A program made the position numbers and the translations under genes. A stretch of DNA of 64,000 nt from CAYUHJ01 sp964444365. GTDB taxonomy: Bacteria > Planctomycetota > Planctomycetia > Gemmatales > Gemmataceae. This document shows, in pieces, positions 42,299 to 50,970 of the stretch. The notes below the pieces were generated by a model. That model saw only the letters and a list, made by a program, of their open reading frames with translations. It was not told where the DNA came from and ran no database searches. The DNA is taken from positions 1 to 64,000 of the forward strand of contig CAYUHJ010000006.1 of assembly GCA_964444365.1 (NCBI GenBank). The letters run 5' to 3'. Numbering within the stretch: the first letter of the stretch is position 1; every line of letters begins with the position of its first letter.

Positions 42299-42571
42299 TT
42301 ACTCCGGGTCCGCCGCGATCTCGCTCTGACGGTTCCGTGCGACATCCGCGGCCCCCGGTCGATTCATCCAGGCAAACACCGCGTCGAACACGTCTTCGAT
42401 CTCCGGGACCGCCGCGAACGAGCGAACCTTGAGGCGGGTTCCGCACTGCGGGCACCGCGCGTACACCTCGAACGGCGACACGGCGAACCGCGCCCCGCAG
42501 TGCTCGACCTCCCGCGACAGGGGGAACGCGGCGATTGCGTCCAGAAGTTCCGGCGAAGTGTTCGGGCTCAA
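42299..42571 (-). CDS. Small zinc-ribbon-like hypothetical protein
   Basis: The product is 90 residues. It contains one CPQCG knuckle plus an upstream Cys (VEHCGARF), and helical ends (IEDVFDAVFAWMNRPGAADVARNRQ). The start codon is a TTG at 42571, the only start downstream of an in-frame stop. It follows a frameshifted gene in the same direction, 18 bases after that gene's stop, and may be co-transcribed. Confidence 0.65.
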   Translation of the reverse strand: MSPNTSPELLDAIAAFPLSREVEHCGARFAVSPFEVYARCPQCGTRLKVRSFAAVPEIEDVFDAVFAWMNRPGAADVARNRQSEIAADPE

Positions 42572-42589
42572 GCTTTTTCAACATCGGGG

Positions 42590-42873
42590 TCACGGCTCGA
42601 GCTCCTTGATGGCGGCTTTGAACTTGGGTCGGGTCATCCCCTCGCCCGGCGTGATCTCCCGGTGCGAAGCCTGCAACCGCTCGGGCAGACGACACTACCC
42701 GGTCGGAAGGCGTCGAGAATTTCTTCTTCCGTCAGAGGGGGTTCGACACCGGCAGGGTCGAACACCGACAGCCCAGTCTCGCCCTTCCGGAGTTGGAAGA
42801 GGGCATGCCCCGGAGTTCCCACACGGGCAACAACAGCGAGTAAAGGGTTCAAATTCCCGTCCCACTCTGGCAA
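42590..42873 (-). pseudogene. Frameshifted small hypothetical gene
   Basis: The first part (MPEWDGNLNPLLAVVARVG... to EEEILDAFRPGSV) is in one frame; the second part (LPERLQASHREITPGEGM, then TRPKFKAAIKELEP and stop at 42590) is in the next frame. Both halves read as convincing protein, and the switch falls near 42690, so one base seems lost or gained. The annotated frame of the first part alone ends at 42634 with a nonsense tail. A sequencing error cannot be excluded. Confidence 0.55.
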
Positions 42874-42904
42874 CCGAATTGTACCTCGTTCCGAGCCACC
42901 CCGA

Positions 42905-43906
42905 TCACTTGCCCTTCCCCACCTGAATTAGCACCTTCCCCCCCTTGCCGTCCGCGGCCGCGTGGCGGACGGCTTCGCCGACCCGGTCCAGGGCGTACCC
43001 GGCCGATACCTCGGTGCGGGCGATGCCCTCCCGCATCAGGCCGCGGATCGTGCGGATCAGCCGCAGCTTCGCGAACACGGACGACTTCGCCGCCCAGTCG
43101 GACAGCCAGAACCCCTCGACGGACTTGCTCCCCGTGATGAGCACCCGCGGGTCGACGCTCGTCGGCTCGCCGGACAGGGCCCCGTACACGATCATCCGCC
43201 CGCCCGCCCCGAGGCACCCGACGACCTGCGTCCCGGTCGCGCCGCCGACGGGGTCGATCGCGTACCTCACGCCGTCCGAGTTCGTCGCCTTCCGCACCTG
43301 CTCCGACAGCGGGCCGTCCGACTCGACGAGGACCGCGTCCGCGCCGAGTTTCTTCAACTCTTCGACCTGCTCCCGCCGGCGGACGACGTTCACCGTGCGG
43401 AAGCCGTACTTCTTCCCGAGCCGGACCACCATCTTGCCGAGGGCACTGCCGGCCGCGGTCTGCAGCAGCCACTCACCCTTGGGCACGGCCAGCACCTCGC
43501 GGGTGAGCAGGTACGCCGTCGCCGGGTTGACGAAGAACGTGGCGGCCTGGTCGTCCGGGATGTCGGCCGGCACCGGCACGACCTGCTTCGCCTTCGCGAC
43601 GGCATACTCGGCCCAGTTCCCGGTGCGGGACCCGAGCACGACGACGCGCTTCCCCTTTCGCAACATCCCGAGCAGCCCGCCGCCGGACGCTTCCACCACG
43701 CCGACGGCCTCGAACCCCGGCGTGGCCGGGAACGCGGGCGGCTTCAGCCCGTAGTTCCCCTGGACGTACATGAGGTCCGACGGGTTGACGGGGCTCGCCA
43801 GGATGCGGACGAGCACCTCGCCGCGGCCGGGGGTCGGGGTGGGTACGTCGCGAACAGTCAGGACGTCGGACGGCGACCCATGCCGGTCGAACACGGCAGC
43901 TTTCAC
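42905..43906 (-). CDS. Zinc-free alcohol dehydrogenase / quinone (enoyl) oxidoreductase
   Basis: The 333-residue product is a medium-chain dehydrogenase/reductase: MKAAVFDRHGSPSDVL at the start, NPSDLMYVQGNYG, TPGFEAVGVV and the nucleotide loop AAGSALGKMVVRLGKK (in place of the usual GxGxxG). It lacks the zinc-binding Cys cluster. It resembles MECR-type enoyl reductases and quinone oxidoreductases; the substrate is unclear. Confidence 0.87.
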   Translation of the reverse strand: MKAAVFDRHGSPSDVLTVRDVPTPTPGRGEVLVRILASPVNPSDLMYVQGNYGLKPPAFPATPGFEAVGVVEASGGGLLGMLRKGKRVVVLGSRTGNWAEYAVAKAKQVVPVPADIPDDQAATFFVNPATAYLLTREVLAVPKGEWLLQTAAGSALGKMVVRLGKKYGFRTVNVVRRREQVEELKKLGADAVLVESDGPLSEQVRKATNSDGVRYAIDPVGGATGTQVVGCLGAGGRMIVYGALSGEPTSVDPRVLITGSKSVEGFWLSDWAAKSSVFAKLRLIRTIRGLMREGIARTEVSAGYALDRVGEAVRHAAADGKGGKVLIQVGKGK

Positions 43907-44005
43907 GCGGACCTCCGGGGCGGGCAGGGACCAGCCGTGATTCTACGAAATCCCCCGAACCCCGCCCGCCGCCGCCGCGTCCTGTGGGGTGTCCGCCACC
44001 GTTCC

Positions 44006-44077
44006 AGTGGTGTCGCCTAACGGTATGGCAGCGCTCTGTTAAAGCGCCTCATGTAGGTTCGATTCCTACCACCACTG
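44006..44077 (+). tRNA. tRNA-Asn (anticodon GTT)
   Basis: The gene folds fully: acceptor AGTGGTG/CACCACT (44006-44012 with 44070-44076), D stem GCC/GGC, anticodon stem GCGCT/AGCGC with loop CTGTTAA (GTT at 44038-44040), T stem GTAGG/CCTAC with loop TTCGATT, discriminator G at 44077. CCA is not encoded. The length is 72 nt. Confidence 0.93.
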
Positions 44078-44256
44078 CTGCCGGATCGAGGTTCCGGCCA
44101 CGGGCAGGTTGAGGAAGATTTGTTTGGCCATGGTTCGGAATGTTCCTTCGGTTCGCGGGAAGCGGTAGCCCTCTTTGGTCGAACGGAGGATTCGCGAATC
44201 GACAGGTTCGCGAAACAGTTCGGCGAATCGGTTACCACTTCCCTGGCGCGCTCCCA

Positions 44257-44472
44257 TTAGATTCGCACGATTGCAATAATGGCGACAAACCCCACCACGA
44301 TCGCCATTACACCACTGATTAGGAGCAGACAACTCGTCTGGGCTCCGTTGTTCATCATGTCCTCCATTACCTCCCACTTTTTGGGGCCGTTCGGGTAGAT
44401 GAGGCGATTGAGTGTGAGGTAGCTACCCACCCAAGTCCCAAGCACGACGAGCAAGAAGATCAGCGTATCCAT
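44257..44472 (-). CDS. Small two-span membrane protein
   Basis: The 71-residue product has two hydrophobic helices (LIFLLVVLGTWVGSYLTL and LLLISGVMAIVVGFVAIIAI) with a short polar link. No family is recognised. Its G/C content is lower than average. A perfect palindrome begins 14 bases upstream of the start codon. Confidence 0.55.
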   Translation of the reverse strand: MDTLIFLLVVLGTWVGSYLTLNRLIYPNGPKKWEVMEDMMNNGAQTSCLLLISGVMAIVVGFVAIIAIVRI

Positions 44473-44486
44473 AGAGTTGTTGCTTT

Positions 44487-44520
44487 GAGAGCCGCGACCG
44501 CAATTGCGGTCGCGGCTCTC
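44487..44520. repeat. Family A minimal copy: perfect 34-bp palindrome
   Basis: GAGAGCCGCGACCGCAA is followed directly by its reverse complement. It is the arm end of the family A repeat without the GCGGCCGC core and spacer, which suggests an internal deletion. It lies between a small membrane gene and the sigma factor gene. Confidence 0.92.
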
Positions 44521-44537
44521 GAAGACCTATTCACTTC

Positions 44538-45191
44538 CTACCCTTCCCCCGGCACGCTCAGTTCCGGGAACACGTCCTCCGGCAGCCCGGCGGCGCGCAT
44601 GCCCTCGGTCAGCTTGCGCACGGCGGCGAAGCGGTAGTTTGCGATTTGCTGCTCGGACAGTTCCAGGAACTCCGCGACTTGCCAGTTCGCCCAGCCCTTC
44701 ACGAAGAGGAGTTCGAGCACCTGGATTCGGCGGTACTCCCCCTTTTGCTTGAACCCGCGGATGATCTCCCGCAGGCCACGCGACACGGCGGCCGCTTCGA
44801 GTTCGGTCCGCTCGTTGCCGCGGGCGATGCTCGACGCGGCGGGCTGCTTGCCGTCCGGTGCCCGGCCGAGTTGCTCCTCGTCGGACTCGCTGCCGGTGGC
44901 GTACGGCCGTCGGCCGAGCTTGCGAAGCTGGTCCGTGACCTTGTGGGACGCGATGGTGAACAGCCACGTTTGCAGGTCGCGGTTGTCGTCGTAGTTCGTC
45001 AGCGAGTTGAGGAAGCCGATGAACGTCTCTTGCACGACGTCGTCGGAAACGGAGTGATCGCGGAGCCGACGGCGGACGTACGCCCGCAGCCGGCCCTCGT
45101 AGCGGTGAACGAGTTCCTCCCACGCCGCGGCCGACGGCGAACCCCCGTCGCGGATTTGCTGCACCAGCAGGCGGTCGGAATCGGAGGTCAT
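44538..45191 (-). CDS. ECF-type RNA polymerase sigma factor
   Basis: The 217-residue product has sigma region 2 (WEELVHRYEGRLRAYVRRRL and VSDDVVQETFIGFLNSLTNYDDNRDLQTWLFTIASHKVTD) and region 4 at the C-terminus (QVAEFLELSEQQIANYRFAAVRKL). A 60-residue acidic linker separates them. No anti-sigma gene is adjacent; the class is not clear, but Gemmata-like genomes have many such factors. Confidence 0.88.
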   Translation of the reverse strand: MTSDSDRLLVQQIRDGGSPSAAAWEELVHRYEGRLRAYVRRRLRDHSVSDDVVQETFIGFLNSLTNYDDNRDLQTWLFTIASHKVTDQLRKLGRRPYATGSESDEEQLGRAPDGKQPAASSIARGNERTELEAAAVSRGLREIIRGFKQKGEYRRIQVLELLFVKGWANWQVAEFLELSEQQIANYRFAAVRKLTEGMRAAGLPEDVFPELSVPGEG

Positions 45192-45204
45192 CGCGAAATC
45201 CTGG

Positions 45205-45299
45205 GTTAGCCGCGAGGCGACGCCGAGCGCGGACGTCCCGCCCGGTGACGCATCATCCCGTGGCGTGGGGCCCGCGCTCGGCGTCGCCTCGCGGCTGAC
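45205..45299. repeat. Family F palindrome
   Basis: Arms 45205-45232 (GTTAGCCGCGAGGCGACGCC...) and 45272-45299 match with one mismatch, around a 39-base spacer. It fills the gap between the sigma gene and the 3' end of the large secreted protein gene on the same strand. Confidence 0.88.
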
Positions 45300-45308
45300 C
45301 GGGTGTTG

Positions 45309-48300
45309 TTACCCCTTCAACTTCGACAGGAACTCGACCAGGTCCAGGAACTCCACCGGGGCCATCGCGCCGGCCTGGCCCTCGGGCATGCTGCTCTGCT
45401 TCAGCGTGACCCGCTTGTCGATGTCGTCCACGGCGATCGTCTTCTTCTCCTTGCCGTCGAAGATCACGACGGCCTTCTTGTCCTCGCTCACGATCAGGCC
45501 GCTGACGGACTTGCCGTCGACGGTGTCGATGCGGGTCGACAGGTACTTCTGGTCGACCTCGGCGTTCGGGTCGATGATCGACTCGACGATCTTGAACTTG
45601 GTCAACCGCTTGCCCACGTCGTCGAGCTTCGGCCCGAACTCGGCCCCGTCGGTGCCGACCTTGTGGCACGCGACGCAGTTCCGCAGGAAGACTTGCTTGC
45701 CGTTGTTGGCGTCCCCCTTCATGCCGGCGAGGGCGGTCATCGCCTTGTTGCGGAGTTCCGCCGGCTGGGGTTCGAGCGCGAGCAGGACCGCGAGGTGCGG
45801 CACCGCCCCGGCCCCGGCCTTGGACGACGAGATGACGCCCTCGACGAGCCCCTTCGCGTGCGGGTGGGCCTTCACGAGTTCGCCCTTGAGGTACGCCCCC
45901 TGCCACGCGCCGGGGTTGGCGGCCAGGGTGCATTCCGTCAGGTACTTGACCCAGTAGTCGGACGGGCTCTTGTCGAAGGCGACGAGGGTCGCTTCCATCG
46001 CGTCCGGGGTCGGGAAGAAGCTCAGGCCGCGGATGACCTCGGCCCGGACGCGCGGGTGGTCGTCCGTCGCGGCCTTCTTCAGCATCGCCAGGGCGGTCGG
46101 GATGAACTCCCGGTCGTCGGCGGCGACGCGCACCGCCGCGGCGCGGGCCTGCGGGGTCTTCGCCTCCAGCACCTTTTGCAGCAGGTCCACGTCGTTCGCG
46201 TGGTGGCCTTGCAGCACCCACAGGGCCTCGCACCGGAGGCGGTCGTACTCCTTGTCGTTCGGGTCGAGCTTGGCCACCCACTCCTTCACGGCCGCGACCA
46301 CGTCGGCGGTCGGGCGGTCGCGGAGTTCCCGGCGGGCGCGGTAGCGGGTCCGCCACTCGTACTCGCGGAACTGCTCCAGGATGTCGGGGATCGACTTCCC
46401 GAACTGCGTGACCGGCTTGACCAGCGGCTTGTCCTTCCCGACGAGCCGGTAGATGCGGCCGTGGACGTGGTCGCGGTTCGGGTCGCGCTGGGAGTACTGC
46501 ATGTGGCCGATGAGCGGGTTGGCCCAGTCGCCGAACCAGAGCGCGCCGTCCGGTCCGATCTGGGGGTCGGCCGGGCGGAAGTGCTTGTCTTGCGTGCGGA
46601 CCAGGTCGGCGAACCCCTTGCCGTCGGCGGCCTTCACCCGGGTGCCCTTGTAGCCGGCCCCGTCGTCTTCGATGGCGTACCGCGTCAGGCCGTTCAACTG
46701 GATGACGCAGGCGTAGGTGAACTGCTTCTGGAGGTCGTCCGGCAGGTTCCGGCTGACGAGCCACTCGTTCCCGAGGTTCGGGCGGACGCCGTTCGGCAGG
46801 ATGAAGTTCACCCCCTTGCGGCCCGAAAACTGGGCCCCGGACAGGGCGGTGTCCCACGTCTGGTTCGGGGTGGTGCCGTCGCCGACGATGCCCTGGCCCC
46901 ACTCGTCGAAGACGTAGCACCACATGTTCGCCATGCCGGGCAGGGCGAAGTGCTTGACCTTCAGCGACCGGGGGTCGATGACGTAGGCCCCGCCGCCGCC
47001 GGCGTTGCGGTACGGCCCCCACGGGGTTTCCAGCGTCGTGCTGGTGGCGATCCCTTCCAGCAGGTGCAGCCGGCCGCTCGGGCTCCACTCGAACCCGCCC
47101 CGGTGGTGGGTGTCGTCCGTCGCCCAGCCGTCGAACAGGTGGACGACCACGTCGGCCTTGTCGTCGCCGTTGGTGTCCTTCAGCCACAGGATGCGGGGTT
47201 GGTCCATGACGAGGACGCCGCCGTTCCAGAACTCGAACCCGGTCGGGCAGTGGAGCTTGTCGTAGAAGACGGTGGACTTGTCCGCCTTGCCGTCGCCGTC
47301 CGTGTCTTCCAGGATCACGAGCTTGTCCGACACCTTCGGGTCGCCCGGCTTCCACTGCGGGTAGCTCGGCATGCACGCGACCCAGAGCCGGCCCTTGTTG
47401 TCGAAGTTGAGCTGCACCGGCTTCGCGATTTCCGGGAACTTCGACTCGTCCGCGAACAGCTTGACTTCCGTCCCCTCGGGCACGGTCAGGGACTTGATGA
47501 GGTCTTCCGGCGGCTGGATTTTCGGCCCGCCCTGCGCGTTCTCGGAGTGGTTCTGCCGGATGCCGAACCGCGTCGGGGGGATGAACAGTTCGCCCGTCTT
47601 GCTGTCGTCCGGCACCGGGGGGACGTCCTTCCCCTGGGCGATGTCCCACACGTACCGGTCGCGGACGGCGGCCATGTTGCGGAGCTTGATGTATTCGAGC
47701 GGGAACGTTTCCTTGTCGTAGGTCCGCCGGCCGCCGTAGACGTACCAGCCGTTGACCATGCGGTAGTCCTGCTGGCCGACCCACGCCTTGTCGACGATCG
47801 CGGCCCGGAGCTTCTCGAACTTCGCGGTTTCCAGCGTCTTGCCGGTCGGGGAACCGAACAGTTCCTTGTCCAGCGCCTCGCCGATGACCTTGTCGCCGGC
47901 CTCGTTCGCGTGCGCGCCGTTGATCGTGAACTGCAGGCCCGGCTCCTTGCCGAAGGCGGCTTCGGTCGGGGCGTAGAGGTCCACGAACGCGAGCTTCCGC
48001 TTCTCGGCGACGGCCTTCACGGCGGCCGCGTACAGCTTCAGGTTCGCGTTCTCGGCCTTGCCGGACGGCAGGAACTTGTCGTTGGTTTCTTCAAACGCGA
48101 TCGGCGAGATCAACACGAACCGCGGCGGGGATTTGTCGTCGTCCCGCGGGTACTTCTTCGCGAACTCGTCGAGAAATGCCTCGTAGTCCGCCTTGAACTT
48201 CTCGACGCCGTCCGGCCCCTTGAACGACTCGTTGTACCCGAAGAAGCACAGGAACGTGTCCGGGTTGAAGGCGTACAGCGGGTCGTCGATCTTCGTGTAG

Positions 48301-48641
48301 TCCCCGGAGCGCTGCCGGACGGCGACCTCGTCCGCGGGGCGGGCGAAGTTGCGGACGACGAGTTCCTTGTCCGGGTAGCGCGAGTGCAGCAGCGTTTCAA
48401 AGTGGCCGAACAGGCTGAACCGTTCGCCGGTGCTGTTGCCGACGAGCGCGATGCGTTCGCCCTTGACGAGTTCGAGCGGCAGCTTGCTGTCCGGCAGGGC
48501 GGGCTTCTTCGGCCGCGGCGCGGGCTTCAGCATCGCGTCCGAGCCCGGCGGGCCGGACTTCGGCGGGTCGGACTTCTGGGAGTACGCGAGGCCGGCCGTG
48601 GCAACGGCCGCCAGCAAGAGGGCGAGGCGAGAGAGGGACAT
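45309..48641 (-). CDS. PVC-type secreted multi-domain protein: GDSL/SGNH hydrolase, propeller dehydrogenase domain, HEAT, cytochrome c
   Basis: The 1110-residue product has a signal peptide (LALLLAAVATAGLAYSQ). A GDSL/SGNH hydrolase-like domain begins with ALVGNSTGERF and reaches DxxHxN-like NGAHANEAG near residue 240. The next part (about 380-720) is a six-bladed propeller of the PVC membrane-bound dehydrogenase type with LVILEDTDGDGKAD and GGFEWSPSGRLH. HEAT-like helices follow (about 760-930), and CVACHKVG near residue 987 is a heme-binding CxxCH. The combination is a hallmark of Planctomycetes. It may degrade or oxidise complex sugars outside the cell; the exact reaction is unknown. Confidence 0.88.
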   Translation of the reverse strand: MSLSRLALLLAAVATAGLAYSQKSDPPKSGPPGSDAMLKPAPRPKKPALPDSKLPLELVKGERIALVGNSTGERFSLFGHFETLLHSRYPDKELVVRNFARPADEVAVRQRSGDYTKIDDPLYAFNPDTFLCFFGYNESFKGPDGVEKFKADYEAFLDEFAKKYPRDDDKSPPRFVLISPIAFEETNDKFLPSGKAENANLKLYAAAVKAVAEKRKLAFVDLYAPTEAAFGKEPGLQFTINGAHANEAGDKVIGEALDKELFGSPTGKTLETAKFEKLRAAIVDKAWVGQQDYRMVNGWYVYGGRRTYDKETFPLEYIKLRNMAAVRDRYVWDIAQGKDVPPVPDDSKTGELFIPPTRFGIRQNHSENAQGGPKIQPPEDLIKSLTVPEGTEVKLFADESKFPEIAKPVQLNFDNKGRLWVACMPSYPQWKPGDPKVSDKLVILEDTDGDGKADKSTVFYDKLHCPTGFEFWNGGVLVMDQPRILWLKDTNGDDKADVVVHLFDGWATDDTHHRGGFEWSPSGRLHLLEGIATSTTLETPWGPYRNAGGGGAYVIDPRSLKVKHFALPGMANMWCYVFDEWGQGIVGDGTTPNQTWDTALSGAQFSGRKGVNFILPNGVRPNLGNEWLVSRNLPDDLQKQFTYACVIQLNGLTRYAIEDDGAGYKGTRVKAADGKGFADLVRTQDKHFRPADPQIGPDGALWFGDWANPLIGHMQYSQRDPNRDHVHGRIYRLVGKDKPLVKPVTQFGKSIPDILEQFREYEWRTRYRARRELRDRPTADVVAAVKEWVAKLDPNDKEYDRLRCEALWVLQGHHANDVDLLQKVLEAKTPQARAAAVRVAADDREFIPTALAMLKKAATDDHPRVRAEVIRGLSFFPTPDAMEATLVAFDKSPSDYWVKYLTECTLAANPGAWQGAYLKGELVKAHPHAKGLVEGVISSSKAGAGAVPHLAVLLALEPQPAELRNKAMTALAGMKGDANNGKQVFLRNCVACHKVGTDGAEFGPKLDDVGKRLTKFKIVESIIDPNAEVDQKYLSTRIDTVDGKSVSGLIVSEDKKAVVIFDGKEKKTIAVDDIDKRVTLKQSSMPEGQAGAMAPVEFLDLVEFLSKLKG

Positions 48642-48762
48642 TCGGGCAAGCTCCGGCAGCAGGGAACGTGGGAACGGGGCAGGAATGAGTGGATTGTACC
48701 GGGAAACCGGCGGAAAGGTTAGTCGCTCCCACAGGGGAGAGCGTGGCTGGAGGTGCGAAAGG

Positions 48763-49440
48763 CTAGGGTTTGCGACGGCCGCTCTTGGGAGGCTGCTTTG
48801 CAGTCTTCATTACCTTCGGACCCTGACGGTTGAAGTCGCCGCTGTAGCCGGCGTTCGGCACCTCGCGGACCTCTTCGATGATGAGTTGACAAATCCGCAT
48901 TCCCGGAACGAGAACGATTGGGAGAGGGCCGATGTTCCAGATCTCCAGCCGGAGCTCTGATCCGTGCTCGTTCTCATCGTTAACATTGAAGCCGAAGCCT
49001 GCATGGATGGTTGGTGCAGTGACGTGGACACCAAGCCCCATTCGACCGAGACTGCTTTTGCCCTCGACCCGTGCACAGAGGCGTGAGATTTCCGGGATGT
49101 AGATTTTCTCGCGTGTCCACCCAAGTATGAAGTGAGCCGGGCCGCTCGTGCGATCCGACCAGAACGACGGCGGCAGCGGGTATCCCTCCGACGGGATCCG
49201 CACCTGTCGCGTGTGGTCCTTCTCGACCTTCGAGAACTTGAATCCTTCCGCCCCCGGACAGAAGCGGTGGTCGGTCTGACCCAAGCCCTTGTCCGGCTCC
49301 GGGAACTCCCACCGGTCCAGCGTGTCGCCCAACGTCAGGTCGAGCGATGTCGCCGAGTACGCAGCCGCACCGGGGCGGGGACTGATGATAATCATCCCGA
49401 GTTCGATTGCACGGTCGACTTCTCGGTCGCAAAGAATCAT
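48763..49440 (-). CDS. dCTP-deaminase/dUTPase-superfamily protein
   Basis: The 225-residue product has the Dcd core GKSSLGRMGLGVHVTAPTIHAGF, with the Ser and Arg of the nucleotide site, and LRLEIWNIGPLPIVLVPGM, with the Glu that acts in catalysis in dCTP deaminases. Between them lies a small insert (NVNDENEHGSE). It starts like Dcd (MILCDREVDRAIELGMI). Dcd turns dCTP into dUTP, and some relatives defend against phage. The start overlaps the stop of a small upstream gene by ATGA. The DNA is less G/C-rich than its surroundings. Confidence 0.82.
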   Translation of the reverse strand: MILCDREVDRAIELGMIIISPRPGAAAYSATSLDLTLGDTLDRWEFPEPDKGLGQTDHRFCPGAEGFKFSKVEKDHTRQVRIPSEGYPLPPSFWSDRTSGPAHFILGWTREKIYIPEISRLCARVEGKSSLGRMGLGVHVTAPTIHAGFGFNVNDENEHGSELRLEIWNIGPLPIVLVPGMRICQLIIEEVREVPNAGYSGDFNRQGPKVMKTAKQPPKSGRRKP

Positions 49441-49724
49441 GCCACAGTCACCTGGTCCGGAGCCTTTGAATCCTTCACATGTTCCTCGCTCAACCAGACG
49501 CGATTCGCACCCGAGTCAGCTTCGACCGGGAGTTGAACCAGGAACAACCCTTGCTCGTCGTCCCTCGCCACGACTCGCACGCCCAAAACGTAGCCGTCTT
49601 TCCGCTTGAACAGGAAGCGGTCTTCGATCGTCAAGTATTCCGTGTTGCCCTCGGCGCTCTCGATCCCCAAGGTTGTGAAGTTGGGACGCGGACCTTCCGA
49701 CATTTCGCAGTACACGATTTTCAT
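49437..49724 (-). CDS. Small hypothetical protein co-translated with the dCTP-deaminase-like gene
   Basis: The product is 95 residues from the third of three successive ATG codons (49724), the best spaced from the GAGGGA ribosome site. It is acidic, with a beta-rich central part (TEYLTIEDRFLFKRKDGYVLGVRVVARDDEQGLFLVQL). No family is recognised. Its stop overlaps the downstream ATG by four bases, which implies a linked function. Confidence 0.65.
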   Translation of the reverse strand: MKIVYCEMSEGPRPNFTTLGIESAEGNTEYLTIEDRFLFKRKDGYVLGVRVVARDDEQGLFLVQLPVEADSGANRVWLSEEHVKDSKAPDQVTVA

Positions 49725-49742
49725 CATCATTCCCTCACACAC

Positions 49743-50193
49743 CGGTCACCCGGCATTCACTCAGGTTGTATCCCGATCGGATCGCAGTCAAACGAAAATC
49801 GGGACAGATGCCATACTGGACGAAATATTAGCATACGCCAGTACATAACGGTAGCACCGTTGCGGGGGCAGCGGAGACGAGTGGTTTGGCAACTGGTGTG
49901 CCACGGTGTAGCAACTCAAGGCAAGCACATAGTTTGCAAGCAGTTGCGAGTCGCGACGGTGACACAGATTCATCGGGATTGAAACAAATTCATCCCGAAT
50001 CGCACAGCAAAGGAAAAATTTGCACACATTCTGTGAGCTCGTCTACCTTTTCAGCTCAGGCAGTTCACTTCTCAAAAAATCCGAATCGGTCCAATGTCGG
50101 ATGAAGCATCGCCTCGGGCGAACGCCGCTCCGGGGGCGAAGACGAGATGAGAGACCATCTCCTTCACTCTAACCGCTCAATCGGGCGGGCATA
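49743..50193. other. A/T-richer non-coding stretch
   Basis: These 450 bases are noticeably A/T-richer than the rest of the window, and no open frame shows protein character. There is a small inverted repeat TCGGGAT (49973-49979) / ATCCCGA (49992-49998). It lies upstream of the two-gene dCTP-deaminase-like cassette and should hold its promoter; it may be part of an acquired segment. Confidence 0.5.
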
Positions 50194-50889
50194 TCAGAAC
50201 TTCGCCCAGAGTTCGTCGAACTTCCGCTGGAACACGGCGATCAGCCGCGGGTCGCCGGTGTCGACGACGTTCTCCTCGTTGTCGTTCGCCGCGCCGCGGG
50301 TCCAGTTGTAGCTGCCGTTGAGCAGGCGGACCCCGTCGAAGATCGCGAACTTGTGGTGCATGTGGTACGGCGTGCGGTCCACCTTCAGCGGCACGCCGGC
50401 GCGTTCGATCTGCTCCACGTCCGACCCCGCGTCGAACGCCTTTTCGTTGTCCGTGAGCACCCGCACCTTCACGCCGCGGCGGTGGGCGTCGAGCAAACTG
50501 CGGGTGATGCGGTCGTCCGTGATCGTGAAGACGCACACGTCCGCGGTTCGTTTCGCGGCGGCGAAGCGGTGGGTGATCTGCCGCAGGCACGTCTCGCCGG
50601 GGCTGAAGAACGCCTCGTCCGGGGCCGCGTCCGCCGCGGGCCGGGTCAGGGCGGCGACGCCGTCGACCGCCTTCAGCACGCCCTCGAGCCACGCCAGCAC
50701 CCGGCGGGCCGCGTCGTCGGTGGCCGCCTCCCGCGCCACGGCGAACGCCCGGCTCCGGGCCACGGCGCGGTCCTGGTCGGAGTCGATCTGCTTCAGCGCG
50801 AAGCCGGTGAGCAGCTGCTGCTCGCTGCCGCTGAGCTTGTGGTCGGCGAACGTCTGCCGCAGCAGCGCGTCGAATTCGGCGGGGTTCAT
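50194..50889 (-). CDS. Phospholipase-D-like nuclease (single HKD motif)
   Basis: The 231-residue product has one HKD motif, MHHKFAIFDGVRLLNGSYNWT, at about residue 180, with ADVCVFTITDDRITRSLLDAHRRGVKVRVLTDN before it. A single HKD means it must dimerise, as in bacterial Nuc and mitochondrial cardiolipin hydrolase. The N-terminal 80 residues (MNPAEFDALLRQTFADHKLSGSEQQLL) form a helical extension with a calcium-sensor-like pattern of uncertain meaning. ATG 50889 is chosen; the longer open frame is made of repeat sequence. Confidence 0.85.
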   Translation of the reverse strand: MNPAEFDALLRQTFADHKLSGSEQQLLTGFALKQIDSDQDRAVARSRAFAVAREAATDDAARRVLAWLEGVLKAVDGVAALTRPAADAAPDEAFFSPGETCLRQITHRFAAAKRTADVCVFTITDDRITRSLLDAHRRGVKVRVLTDNEKAFDAGSDVEQIERAGVPLKVDRTPYHMHHKFAIFDGVRLLNGSYNWTRGAANDNEENVVDTGDPRLIAVFQRKFDELWAKF

Positions 50890-50970
50890 GGAAGGATTCC
50901 GGGTGGGGGAAGGACCTGTGCGGAAGACCGATTCGCGTTGATTCATCACCACTGTCGGAACGAGTTTCCG

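Noticed and set aside
44017..44377. Two minus-strand frames of 73 and 103 residues over the tRNA-Asn flank
   Set aside because: They run through the tRNA gene or overlap the better supported two-span membrane gene. Only the short VOC-like stub is of interest.
49479..50104. Several 70-170-residue frames in the A/T-richer stretch around 49.5-50.1 kb
   Set aside because: They are mutually overlapping, lack ribosome sites and have low-complexity or random composition; none was better than the others.
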